Assembly: GCA_024998625.1 (NCBI GenBank)
Contig: JACOEL010000001.1
Location: forward strand, 404,722-468,721
DNA length: 64,000 bases
Origin: Nitrospira sp.
GTDB taxonomy: Bacteria > Nitrospirota > Nitrospiria > Nitrospirales > Nitrospiraceae
Reading direction: 5' to 3'
Made by a program: the position numbers and the translations under genes. The notes under the pieces were generated by a model that searched no databases, was not told the DNA's origin, and was given only the letters and a program-made list of their open reading frames with translations. This document shows, piece after piece, positions 39,801-47,068 of the stretch (position 1 is its first letter; every line of letters begins with the position of its first letter).

Positions 39801-42616
39801 AACAACATGAACGGCGTGGCGCGGTAGCGGGCCCCCACTTCATACAAGCGACGCGCGAGCTCCGGTTCCATCGTCCACGGATGACGGGCGCCCCGATGAC
39901 CTTGGATGGCCGGCCGCGGATAGTCCCATGGCAGGTTCAGCAGCGGAGGCGCCCCCTCCAATTGATTCGCCCAATACTCAAGCAATCTTCGATCATCTGC
40001 GCCTTTAGGCCTCTCCCGCTGAGCGGCGATCAGATCGACGTACTGAATCGGGAAAGCCGGCAGTGGTGACGGATGACCGTCCTTGAAGGCCTCATACAAG
40101 GAGGCCAATTCCCGCCTGAGCACATCCATCGACCAACCGTCCGCCACGATGTGATGCAAGGTCAGCGAGAGCACGTGATTCGTATCGTCGAGTCGGAAGA
40201 GGCGGCCACGGATGAGCGGTCCATCGGCAAGGTCGAACGGGCGACAGGCTTCTTCTCCGGCCAAGCGCAGGACCTGCGCCTCCCTGTCAGGCTCAACCGA
40301 TGCGCGTAGGTCTTCGATCTCCAGAGTGAGAGTAAGTCGGGGCACGATGATGTGTGAGGGACGCCCGTTGCGCAACGTGAAACATGCGCGAAGGATCTCA
40401 TGGCGCTGAAGGATTTCATCCAGCGACCGGCGTAACGCCTCCACGTCGAGGGCACCGACAAGCCGCAAGGCGATCGGAATGTTATTGATCGAACTGCCTG
40501 AAGACAACTGATCCAGAAACCAAAACCGTTCTTGCGCGAAGGACACGGGCAGTGCTTCGTCGCGCGACACCCGCCGGATTGATTCGATCGGGAAAGATGG
40601 ATTGGCCGGTACACAGGTCGCGACATGAGCCGAGAAGCCGGCAAGCGTCGGATGATCGAACAACGCGTCCAAGGGAACATCGAGTCCGCGGACCTCCCGC
40701 AGCCGCGCGACCACCTGAAGCCCGCGCAAGGAGTCGCCGCCCAGGACGAAGAAGTCGTCGCCCGACTCAATGTTGGGCCGGTTCAACACCTGCGACCAGA
40801 TGTCCGCCAACACCTGCTCGAGCCCGTCCTCGTCCTCAACTGTTGCAGGATCCTCATCGGCAACGACTGCTCCTGAGGAACCCCTCAGAACCGACTCTTC
40901 GACCGTGATCAATTCACGGGCGAGAAATTTGTTGCGGCAAAGACTTCGCTGAACCTTTCCGCTGGATGTTTTCGGAAGCGTCCCGGCCTTGATGAGCACT
41001 ACAACAAAAACCGACACCTCATACGCTTGCGCCACCGCTTTCCGGATGGCGGTCATGATCGCTTGCAGATCGAAGACCTGGGAGCGCGGCTCCACCTCCT
41101 GCACCACGACAAGTTGTTCTTCCTCCCCTTCGCTGATCGCGAACGCCGCTCCGGCTCCAGGCCTGAGCGCCGGATGGCAGTCCTCGACCGTCCGCTCGAT
41201 GTCGTGCGGGTAGTGATTGCGGCCCCGGATGATGATGAGGTCTTTCAGCCTGCCGGTGACGAACAGTTCCCCGTCTTTGAGGAATCCGAGATCACCGGTC
41301 CGAAGGAACGGCCCCTCTCCTGTCTCGGCAAGTGATGCCTGAAAGGTCTCCCGGGATTCTGCTTCCCTCTGCCAATAACCCTGAGCGACGCAAGGTCCAC
41401 CCACCCAAATCTCCCCCTCCTGACCATCCGCACAGGCGATTCCGGAGTCGGGATGGACGATGCGGATCTGACGCCCTGATCGGTCGACACCGCAACTCAC
41501 CAGGAGATGGCTTGCCGCGTCGGATGCAGACGCCGTCGGCTCAGACCGGGATCGGGAGCGCTCGAACGGCTGCACGAGGGGTCCCGCCCCACGGGTTCCA
41601 CCGGAGACCAGCAGCGTCGCCTCGGCCAATCCATAACAGGGATAAAAGGCCTCCTTGCGGAATCCACGATCGCGAAACCTGTCCGAGAACCGTTCGATTG
41701 TCGCGGCGCGAACGGGTTCGGCACCGTTGAAGGCCAAGGTCCACGAACTCAAGTCCAGCAATTCTTGCTGCGCCTCGGTAATCTGCCGCACACAGAGGTC
41801 ATACGAAAAATTCGGTCCCCCGCTGGTCGTCGCGCGGTACCGCGTGATCGCCGACAGCCACCGTACCGGCTTCTGAAGAAAATGCACCGGAGACATCAAG
41901 ATGCAGGAGGCGCCGAGGTAGAGGGGTTGCAACACATTGCCGATCAACCCCATGTCGTGATACAGCGGCAGCCACCCGACGATGACGTCTTGCGACGTAT
42001 GGCCGAAGGCCTCCTGAATCAGGCGCTGGTTATGCAACAGATTGGCATGACTGACCATCACGCCCTTCGGAAGGCCGGTTGAGCCGGAGGTGTATTGCAG
42101 AAAAGCCAACGTCTCCGCTGTAATGTCCGGCTCGCTCCAATCTTCGTCGACACCCGACGGCACATGGTCGGTATTGAGCCAGTGGAGCGTCGCCAGACTC
42201 CCGTACCCGTCCTCCTTGACGGAGAGCCGGTCGATCGCCCGCGCGATGCCACTCGTCGTTAATGCGTAGGCCGCTTGCGAATCTGCAAGCATCGCTCGAA
42301 CTCTCGGCAAGCCGCGCTGCCGCTGCGGCGGATAGGCCGGCACAGCCACCACTCCGGCATAGAGACAACCAAAAAACGCGGCCAGATAGTCGAGCCCCGG
42401 CGGGTACAGTAACAATGCCCGCTCTCCTGCCGCGCCACACGACTGCAGCCAGGCGGCGATGGCCCTCGAGCGGCGATCCAGCTCGCCATAGTCCCACGTC
42501 AGCGCGTCCGTCTCCCCGTCGCGAAGATACGTATAGGCATGTTTGGATGGGGCGTCCGACGCCCGCATGCGAAGGAGTTCGACGAGTGTCTGATATTGAC
42601 AAGCGTTGCGCCGCAT
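36893..42616 (-). CDS. FAAL-ACP-C-A(N-terminal part)-methyltransferase initiating NRPS
   Basis: About 1907 residues. FAAL (10-570; TSGSTGLPKG, GWLPLYHDMGL) activates a fatty acid as acyl-AMP; ACP (590-660, GGDSLRG) receives it. A condensation domain (690-1125, HHIVADG) joins it to the first amino acid, chosen by an A domain (1150-1600) that contains motifs up to A8 (RGFRVEPQEIE). Instead of A9-A10, the chain continues into a roughly 220-residue methyltransferase that matches guanidinoacetate N-methyltransferase in VLEVGFGMG, IIECN, FFDTYP, LLRPGGVFTYY and a C-terminal LLPPDDCHYWW. The missing A-domain end is the next gene. My hand-read code D-V-E-N-V-V-S-I-T matches nothing I can name. ATG 42616 is preferred to GTG 42619. 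This is the first gene of the operon. Confidence 0.9.
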   Translation of the reverse strand: MRRNACQYQTLVELLRMRASDAPSKHAYTYLRDGETDALTWDYGELDRRSRAIAAWLQSCGAAGERALLLYPPGLDYLAAFFGCLYAGVVAVPAYPPQRQRGLPRVRAMLADSQAAYALTTSGIARAIDRLSVKEDGYGSLATLHWLNTDHVPSGVDEDWSEPDITAETLAFLQYTSGSTGLPKGVMVSHANLLHNQRLIQEAFGHTSQDVIVGWLPLYHDMGLIGNVLQPLYLGASCILMSPVHFLQKPVRWLSAITRYRATTSGGPNFSYDLCVRQITEAQQELLDLSSWTLAFNGAEPVRAATIERFSDRFRDRGFRKEAFYPCYGLAEATLLVSGGTRGAGPLVQPFERSRSRSEPTASASDAASHLLVSCGVDRSGRQIRIVHPDSGIACADGQEGEIWVGGPCVAQGYWQREAESRETFQASLAETGEGPFLRTGDLGFLKDGELFVTGRLKDLIIIRGRNHYPHDIERTVEDCHPALRPGAGAAFAISEGEEEQLVVVQEVEPRSQVFDLQAIMTAIRKAVAQAYEVSVFVVVLIKAGTLPKTSSGKVQRSLCRNKFLARELITVEESVLRGSSGAVVADEDPATVEDEDGLEQVLADIWSQVLNRPNIESGDDFFVLGGDSLRGLQVVARLREVRGLDVPLDALFDHPTLAGFSAHVATCVPANPSFPIESIRRVSRDEALPVSFAQERFWFLDQLSSGSSINNIPIALRLVGALDVEALRRSLDEILQRHEILRACFTLRNGRPSHIIVPRLTLTLEIEDLRASVEPDREAQVLRLAGEEACRPFDLADGPLIRGRLFRLDDTNHVLSLTLHHIVADGWSMDVLRRELASLYEAFKDGHPSPLPAFPIQYVDLIAAQRERPKGADDRRLLEYWANQLEGAPPLLNLPWDYPRPAIQGHRGARHPWTMEPELARRLYEVGARYRATPFMLLVSALGLLLSRYSRQTDFCIGTPVANRAGRDAEQLVGCFVNTVALRMDLSGNPSLPTLLDRVRTMVLGAQGHQGLSFERLVDELGVVRDLGHTPLFQVMFVLEDSPSDVRRFADLEASRLNVGTGTSVFDLTLEMAQKTDGSLNAVFEYSTDLFAAGTIVRMARHLQELLRQIVALPEASVSELSILSPGEQALELADSRSPREAYLREASLHRLIEAQANKTPEAVALQGDRGPVTYDSLNRLSNQLARYLRLQGIVPEAPVALCVDRSLEMAVGILGCLKAGATYVPVDPSYPAERQAAIFRDAQPHLLLTQRRHLESLPEHTMPILALDAEWPAVAGLPDDNLATGPNPDHLAYLLYTSGTTGNPKGIGITHRALVNHGLAMVQAYDLSPADRVLQFASVSFDVAAEECFPTWLVGAAVVLRPNEPVPAYGDFQAFLSDQGVTVVNLPTPYWAGWAEESERTAAAIPSSLRLVIVGSEKALPDDLRRWRRVAGDQIGWCNSYGPTEATITASTYRPGPAQNDTTVRTIPIGRPIANVEMYVLDRHLHPVPAGVPGDLYIGGPGLARGYHRQPTATAAQFIPHPFSHERGARLYRTGDVARRRSDGNLEFLGRADEQVKIRGFRVEPQEIECHVRAHPEVKDARVFLESDALRDWTAVLAGLGDEEQDRLVRDVEALSAEEARWLYDLESDGEQRRKTVIQRKPEFEVYLKINKEEFLTPPRANQRNWLLRRALDEFSDDLLALDEASKRFVSGSDRTDIERGWAESRAEYNRSELIIEGQQVMQDWEAPLMKAMADIVTDGHGDVLEVGFGMGISASYIQAGRPRSHTIIECNRDVMRAFAEWTDKYPDRDIRLVQGRWQDVVEDIGLFDGVFFDTYPASEAEFEESVINSINFAEGFIPVAARLLRPGGVFTYYTNEIDSFSRRHQRFLLDHFGSFTLSIVRSLLPPDDCHYWWADSMAVVKAVK

Positions 42617-42892
42617 CACGAATCCACCCCTACCTTCCCGACCGTTGCGTGAATTTGTGTCTACTCTACAAGACGCACCTCATCGAAAATCTTGCATGTT
42701 CACTTTCCGGATCCTGCTGTTCGATCACCAGATCCACCCCATCGATGGAAACAATTCGTGCTGGACGCCGATGATGAACCGCCAAGGATCGATGATGGAC
42801 AGATGGGGAAGCTCAGCGAACTATCCAGTGCAGGAGGTTGGGAAATCGGTCTGCAGCCGCCGGTGAATCATCACGCGGCTGGGAGTGTAGTC

Positions 42893-42918
42893 GTCATGAA
42901 TTGCTCACAATTCACGAC
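42893..42918. promoter_or_regulatory. Dyad-symmetric operator candidate upstream of the NRPS operon
   Basis: Arms TGAATTG (42897-42903) and CAATTCA (42908-42914) are perfect inverted repeats around CTCA. The symmetry extends outward through GTC/GAC with one mismatch, giving about 26 bases of dyad. It lies 277 bases before the NRPS start and just upstream of the candidate PilZ promoter. On the minus strand TTGTGA is followed 15 bases later by TACACT, a weak promoter candidate overlapping the dyad. The regulator is unknown. Confidence 0.5.
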
Positions 42919-42949
42919 AGCCCCCCATTCGAGGGACACCTCTCGCGGA

Positions 42950-42977
42950 ATGACATCGTTCGATCCAGGCATATACT
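42950..42977 (+). promoter_or_regulatory. Candidate sigma70 promoter for the PilZ gene
   Basis: ATGACA at 42950-42955 and TATACT at 42972-42977 are separated by 16 bases. Transcription would start near 42985, leaving a short leader before GTG 43023. Prediction from sequence only. Confidence 0.4.
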
Positions 42978-43022
42978 TGGACCATAACGAGACATGAGGG
43001 GCTCACCTAACCAGGAGGCATT

Positions 43023-43388
43023 GTGAAACAGCGATACACCAAACGCGAACCGGTCCAGAGCACTTGTATCCTCTCCTGTGAAGGAATGATGGGGCAGGGA
43101 CAGTTGGTGAATCTCTCCGTGCCCGGTTGCCTACTGAAAACCAGCATGAAACTCAGGGTGGGGCAGTATGTGGACTTGCGGCTATCCTTCCCGACCAGTC
43201 AGACGGCCCTGCAGGTGAAATTAGCGGCTGTTCGATGGGTAAAAAACGGACAGGTCGGGCTCGAATTTATCCGGATGTCCGAGACCGACCAAACCCGGCT
43301 CCGCTTTCTCGCCGGCTATATCGAGAAACGGACGCCTCAACAGGCTTGGAGTGAACGGGTTGTCTGCGTGGGCACCACCGCGGGATAG
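43023..43388 (+). CDS. Single-domain PilZ protein (c-di-GMP binding)
   Basis: 121 residues. PilZ domains bind cyclic di-GMP through RxxxR and (D/N)xSxxG motifs. Both are here: RYTKR at residues 4-8 and NLSVPG near residue 50. The rest fits a PilZ beta barrel. GTG 43023 is preceded by AGGAGG at good spacing. It is transcribed divergently from the NRPS operon, with which it shares the intergenic region; that is not evidence of a shared pathway. The effector target is unknown. Confidence 0.88.
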   Translation: MKQRYTKREPVQSTCILSCEGMMGQGQLVNLSVPGCLLKTSMKLRVGQYVDLRLSFPTSQTALQVKLAAVRWVKNGQVGLEFIRMSETDQTRLRFLAGYIEKRTPQQAWSERVVCVGTTAG

Positions 43389-43982
43389 CCAGTTAGGGCC
43401 CGATTAATATCCGCCATGAAAATGGTCGACACTGGAACCGTGCCGCATCAATAGGTTAGTCTCCACGATGGGAATGCGCCTTGGAGGTGCATTCCCATCT
43501 CCCCCCATACCTCCACCTCACCTCCGAACAACTACGGACTTGCACGACCGCCTGACGGCATGGTTGACTGAAAAAGGGTGAAGGTGTCTGCTTTGGTTGT
43601 GCCCACCCAGGGCGGCAAGAGGTCTCGACATCCTCCTGGCGGGATCTGCCTTCACCCCCGAATTTATTGTTCTATTCGCTCTACCCTCCCGGCGTATTCA
43701 GAGCCATCTCTTATCTTCAGCTTCCTGGCCCTGAAAATATCTCCTGAATCACATCATGTACATCGTATATATATTTGATATTTAACGATTACTATCTACA
43801 TACATAAAAGCAATATTTCCGCTTCACCACCCCCCTCCTTAGATCACAACCTCTCCCCTCCTCCACGGTATTCTCAGCATCCCACTTGCTGGGTATTGTT
43901 GAGCATGCACGAGTCATTACAAACCCCGCCCAAATCCCCCGGCGGGCTCCCCAAATGACTCTCCCCTTTCACCGGAGGCACT
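43389..43982. other. Intergenic region, no gene seen
   Basis: 594 bases between the PilZ gene and the zinc-ribbon microprotein. It contains a hairpin (43467-43499) and a distinctly AT-rich tract at about 43740-43830. A 66-codon ORF at 43578 has no ribosome site and unlikely composition. I see no RNA gene I can name. Confidence 0.6.
43467..43499 (+). terminator. Hairpin, possible terminator of the PilZ gene
   Basis: GATGGGAATGC (43467-43477) and GCATTCCCATC (43489-43499) form a perfect 11-base-pair stem with an 11-base loop. It is followed by a C-rich tract rather than T residues, so intrinsic termination is uncertain; another structured role is possible. Confidence 0.45.
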
Positions 43983-44183
43983 ATGCATAAACAAGTCGGA
44001 AGAATCGGATCCGTGCGCCGAGAACTTCATGGCAAGGCCTGCCCGTTCTGTGGAGGGCACAAGTATCAATTGGTGCTCCGTTCTCAGACCTCACCCGATA
44101 CCGACGGCCTCTTCGCCCGCTGCAGCCAATGCCAACGAGCCAAGGAACTCGACGAAGATCTGGGCCGTATTCTGTGGATGTAG
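43983..44183 (+). CDS. Zinc-ribbon microprotein
   Basis: 66 residues with two CxxC knuckles, CPFC (residues 20-23) and CSQC (47-50), which should bind one zinc ion. ATG 43983 follows CGGAGG at good spacing, which supports a real gene. Family and function are not recognised; it lies in host backbone just left of the tRNA genes. Confidence 0.65.
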   Translation: MHKQVGRIGSVRRELHGKACPFCGGHKYQLVLRSQTSPDTDGLFARCSQCQRAKELDEDLGRILWM

Positions 44184-44236
44184 CGATCTTCGTCCACCCG
44201 GTATCGCGACCCACACACACTGCACCACGAGGATTC

Positions 44237-44512
44237 ATGGCCAGTTCGAAAAAGGTGATACGCAAATCATCCCAACAGAAAGCGCATGCTCTGCAAATGC
44301 TTCTGACCAGCGGGGTGATCCGATCCGCCGAGATCGATCCCCCGGACATGAGAACTTCACACGCACAGATGAGTCCGTCTCGAACCTTGTCTCCGGGGAG
44401 ATCAGTGTACGGAAAGAGCATTCACACCACAGACCACAAACGACACATGGGCCTCCTCGCCCAGTGGCAGATCACTTTTATCGATATCCTGAAGGAATTC
44501 GGAAAAAGATAG
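44237..44512 (+). CDS. Small hypothetical protein
   Basis: 91 residues, basic N terminus (MASSKKVIRKSSQQK) and a C-terminal hydrophobic/amphipathic stretch (LLAQWQITFIDILKEF). ATG 44237 has GAGG upstream. No family is recognised. A longer ORF in the same frame starts inside the preceding gene and was not used. Could be spurious. Confidence 0.4.
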   Translation: MASSKKVIRKSSQQKAHALQMLLTSGVIRSAEIDPPDMRTSHAQMSPSRTLSPGRSVYGKSIHTTDHKRHMGLLAQWQITFIDILKEFGKR

Positions 44513-44708
44513 TTAAAGATCACCGCAGGTCCCCATCTCCATCTCACTTCGCTAAAATGCCGGCCTCTGCGGCGTCAAAATCACTCGCGAGAATTACTTG
44601 AGTGCGCTCCATGCTCTGGGGTATGATCCCACCTCTTCTTCGAGAGGGTTCGTATTCGAAGGATCTAGGCGCGGGAGCTCAATACAAATTCTGCGGGTAG
44701 CGACTTGC

Positions 44709-44799
44709 GGAGAGGTGGCCGAGTGGCCGAAGGCACCGGTTTGCTAAACCGGCACAGGTCAAAAGCCTGTCGCGGGTTCAAATCCCGCCCTCTCCGCCA
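44709..44799 (+). tRNA. tRNA-Ser (anticodon GCU)
   Basis: Acceptor GGAGAGG pairs with CCTCTCC. The anticodon GCT is at 44743-44745, a long variable arm typical of serine tRNAs follows, and the T arm is GCGGGTTCAAATCCCGC. Discriminator G and an encoded CCA end the gene. Confidence 0.97.
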
Positions 44800-44808
44800 C
44801 GTCGAACA

Positions 44809-46071
44809 TCAAGAGTTGATTTTTCTTCGGTGATCCTGTAGACAGAAACCCCCTCCATGCATCCTGCCGAAATGCCGAGGTAGCTCAGTTGGTAGAGCAC
44901 AGCCCTGAAAAGGCTGGTGTCGACAGTTCGATTCTGTCCCTCGGCACCAAGTAATCCACCACTTAGGCATCTGTTCGTTTTTGTAACCGTCCACCAACTG
45001 CCCATAACTGCCCACGTCGCGCACTCGTTCGTCTGCTGCCGCCTCTCGGAAGCGCATCACGACCAGTTCCTCGAGGATCTCCACCGCCGCGCGGAGCTTC
45101 GGTTTCCAGTTGTGCATGTACTGATCGCCCATGCCGGCCAGCCGATGGCCGAGCAGCTTCTCGATGGTCGCATAATCGACACCCGCTTCCCCGAGCCACG
45201 TCGCCGCCGTGTGCCGGAGATCGTGGAAGTGCAGGTCCTGCACGCCTGCTCGTGCGCAGGCTTCCATCCAGCGATGCTTGAACGAGCCCGCATCCGCCCA
45301 CTGGGAGAAATACCGACCGCCGATCCGTGGTGTGACTCCGCGAAGACACAGCAGCGCCAGTGAGGAGAGCGGCACCTCTTCCGGCACGCGCTTCTGCCGG
45401 CTGCCCGGTGACGGAATGAGCCACTCCCCATCGGCGCGCTGAATCACCCATTCGTGTTCCGCTTCGATCAACTTCGCCTGCCGTAACGGCGCCAGGATCG
45501 CCAGCATCATCAGCCGCTGCACGGGCACGGACGAGACATGATAGATCCGATACAGCTCCCAGGCCTGCGCCACCCGCGTCCGCTTCACCCCCGAGGGGAT
45601 CTGCAACGCCACCAGGCGGTTCCGATCCAGATCCTCGTTGGCTACCGCATAATTCAACAGGCCGAGCAGCACCCCGCATTCCCGCTCGATCGTGCCATCC
45701 GCCGCGCCCTGCTCGCGGCGATGGGCTACGTAGGCGACGCCGTCTTCCAGCTTCAACGAACGCAACGGCCGGATCGCAAAGAACGGGATCAGGTGGCGAC
45801 GAAGAATTGTGGTGGGCCGATCGAGCGCCGAGAGCTTCTTCGCGTGGAGATTGGCGAGATACTTCGGCGCGAATTCGGCAAACGTCAGGCCGGTCTCCCC
45901 CGCGGCAGCCCCCACCTGCGATTGAATCGCCGCCAGCACCTGCACCATCGCCTCATGTTCCTGATCGGCGCTGAGGTTGTACCCCAGCACCGGACGATAG
46001 CGGACGCCCCGATACCGAAAATCCAGCAACGAGCGCATGCCCTGCGGCGTCATGGTGCGAGAGATGTTCAT
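44809..46071 (-). CDS. Tyrosine recombinase (prophage integrase)
   Basis: 420 residues. It catalyses site-specific integration and excision at tRNA-Phe. The catalytic set is visible: Arg197 (APLRQAKL), His283 and Arg286 (HDLRH), His309 (LLGH) and nucleophile Tyr318 (GDQYMHNW), with an N-terminal SAM-like DNA-binding region around 60-140. Residues 375-399 are simply the antisense translation of tRNA-Phe, and the last 20 lie in host DNA. The C terminus after about residue 374 is therefore junction-dependent and would differ in the excised phage. The start overlaps the stop of the small upstream gene (ATGA). Confidence 0.93.
   Translation of the reverse strand: MNISRTMTPQGMRSLLDFRYRGVRYRPVLGYNLSADQEHEAMVQVLAAIQSQVGAAAGETGLTFAEFAPKYLANLHAKKLSALDRPTTILRRHLIPFFAIRPLRSLKLEDGVAYVAHRREQGAADGTIERECGVLLGLLNYAVANEDLDRNRLVALQIPSGVKRTRVAQAWELYRIYHVSSVPVQRLMMLAILAPLRQAKLIEAEHEWVIQRADGEWLIPSPGSRQKRVPEEVPLSSLALLCLRGVTPRIGGRYFSQWADAGSFKHRWMEACARAGVQDLHFHDLRHTAATWLGEAGVDYATIEKLLGHRLAGMGDQYMHNWKPKLRAAVEILEELVVMRFREAAADERVRDVGSYGQLVDGYKNEQMPKWWITWCRGTESNCRHQPFQGCALPTELPRHFGRMHGGGFCLQDHRRKINS
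44874..44949 (+). tRNA. tRNA-Phe (anticodon GAA), prophage integration target
   Basis: Acceptor GCCGAGG pairs with CCTCGGC, the anticodon GAA is at 44907-44909, the T arm is GACAGTTCGATTCTGTC, and CCA is encoded. The integrase gene starts downstream on the opposite strand and reads through the whole tRNA. This places the attachment site at the tRNA 3' half, a common tyrosine-recombinase target. Confidence 0.97.
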
Positions 46072-46265
46072 TCTGTTGGTGGCTCCAAAGGCCCGGCGAA
46101 TTGGCCATTCATCATCTCAGGACTATAGGGAACCTCATAGCCGATAAAATGGAACCTCGGAGATCCGAATCCCCCATCGCTGAACTCCACCACGGTCGCA
46201 GGGTGCAAAGCGTCTCGATACCAATACAGTCCGTACTTGGTGGGTTTATCGATGATCCACTTCAC
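46068..46265 (-). CDS. Small phage protein, unknown function
   Basis: 65 residues, aromatic-rich, with GLYWYRDA and a C-terminal GPLEP stretch. Compact Tyr/Trp-rich proteins like this recur near phage integrases, but I cannot name a family. It overlaps the integrase start and the preceding excisionase-like gene, so it is part of the early operon. Confidence 0.65.
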   Translation of the reverse strand: MKWIIDKPTKYGLYWYRDALHPATVVEFSDGGFGSPRFHFIGYEVPYSPEMMNGQFAGPLEPPTE

Positions 46266-46603
46266 CGCTTCCCCCCGATCGCAAAGAGCGGATTCCGATG
46301 CTTCACCGGTCGAGGCTGGGATGATCCCGAAATCGGCTTCGGGATGATCGTGGATTCCAACATCTGAAGCGGCACCTGCGCCGGTGGGACAGACACCGTC
46401 ACGCCATTGATCGTCGCAGTTCCTGTCGGCACTACGAGCATCTGAGCGCCACCCTGCTTCTGCATGCGCACCCAGGCCTCCAGGTCGGCCAGATCATACC
46501 GCAGCTGCCCCCCGATTTTCGCGCGCGGTACCGGCAGCCGGCGCAGGGTGCGCATGGAGACTTTCAGAAACTGGGCCGTTTCGGCAGGCGTCAGAAGGGT
46601 CAT
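46262..46603 (-). CDS. Excisionase-like HTH DNA-binding protein
   Basis: 113 residues. The N-terminal 50 residues form a MerR/AlpA-type helix-turn-helix (LTPAETAQFLKVSMRTLRRL, then IGGQLRYDLADLEAWVR), the form found in excisionases and small phage regulators. The C-terminal half is Pro/Val-rich and unassigned. Its place next to the integrase supports a role in controlling integration direction. Confidence 0.8.
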   Translation of the reverse strand: MTLLTPAETAQFLKVSMRTLRRLPVPRAKIGGQLRYDLADLEAWVRMQKQGGAQMLVVPTGTATINGVTVSVPPAQVPLQMLESTIIPKPISGSSQPRPVKHRNPLFAIGGKR

Positions 46604-46830
46604 GCGCTGGTATCTCCTTCATGCGACAGCAGTTCGGCCTCTTGCTCAGCATCTTGCAGGAGAGGCTGAACCACAAACGCAATGATGTCTCGGCATTCGC
46701 TTTTCACATGTCCGGACGCACCAGCAGCCCTGACGCGCAGAGCCCTTTCAATATCCTGCAAGGCTGAGCGTCGCCCCAACTGAAAGGCTAGAGTCTGGTC
46801 GACCGTTTCGCGCTCACACCCATGACTCAT
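46600..46830 (-). CDS. Small phage protein, unknown function
   Basis: 76 residues, largely helical and acidic at the C terminus. ATG 46830 was chosen because GGGAGAG precedes it and it overlaps the stop of the zinc-ribbon gene upstream (ATGA). A longer ORF extends into neighbours in a wrong frame. No family recognised. Confidence 0.6.
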   Translation of the reverse strand: MSHGCERETVDQTLAFQLGRRSALQDIERALRVRAAGASGHVKSECRDIIAFVVQPLLQDAEQEAELLSHEGDTSA

Positions 46831-46949
46831 TGTGGCTCTCCCTTCCACTCGCACTCTGCACACTCCAGCCAGGTACATTCCGGCGCGTAGACATCGCCCG
46901 CTCGGTGACGGGTCACGACGTCGGCGCCACACATCGGGCATGCCGTCAT
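46827..46949 (-). CDS. Zinc-ribbon microprotein
   Basis: 40 residues, starting MTACPMCGADVV, with knuckles CPMC and CAEC plus two further Cys (ECTW, LECAEC). A four-Cys zinc-binding fold is likely. It overlaps both neighbours by four bases (ATGA), which supports the reading. Similar microproteins recur in this prophage; function unknown. Confidence 0.7.
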   Translation of the reverse strand: MTACPMCGADVVTRHRAGDVYAPECTWLECAECEWKGEPQ

Positions 46950-47068
46950 CGCCTCCCCACAAACCACACCACCCCCAGCGCCAGGGCGAGCACCCAGAAC
47001 ATCGCCACATCGAGCGCGGTGCCTTGCGCGTCGAACCAGTCGAGCGCCTGATAGATCGTCGCCTTCAT
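46946..47068 (-). CDS. Single-pass membrane microprotein
   Basis: 40 residues starting MKATIYQALDWF, with one transmembrane segment (about residues 19-37, rich in Val/Leu/Ala/Trp) and a C-terminal Arg-Arg. It overlaps the genes on both sides by four bases (ATGA). Function unknown. Confidence 0.65.
   Translation of the reverse strand: MKATIYQALDWFDAQGTALDVAMFWVLALALGVVWFVGRR

Larger units (their letters stand above)
42617..43022. other. Intergenic region between NRPS operon and PilZ gene
   Basis: 406 bases without a convincing gene. It must hold the start signals of the leftward 42 kb operon and the rightward PilZ gene. I see one strong dyad (42893-42918) and one candidate rightward promoter (42950-42977), both listed separately. 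I do not see a classical Fur box of the TGATAAT/ATTATCA type. Small ORFs here start without ribosome sites and were rejected. Confidence 0.6.

Noticed and set aside
42893..42918. Likeness of the dyad (minus strand TTGTGAGCAATT) to the lac operator
   Set aside because: No LacI-family gene is near and the match covers only half the operator; treated as an unassigned dyad.
43578..43778. 66-codon ORF in the intergenic region
   Set aside because: No ribosome binding site, odd composition, and it lies in a stretch with AT-rich noncoding character.
44874..44949. Peptide GTESNCRHQPFQGC as part of a real integrase domain
   Set aside because: It is the antisense translation of tRNA-Phe, a familiar artefact, not a conserved protein segment.
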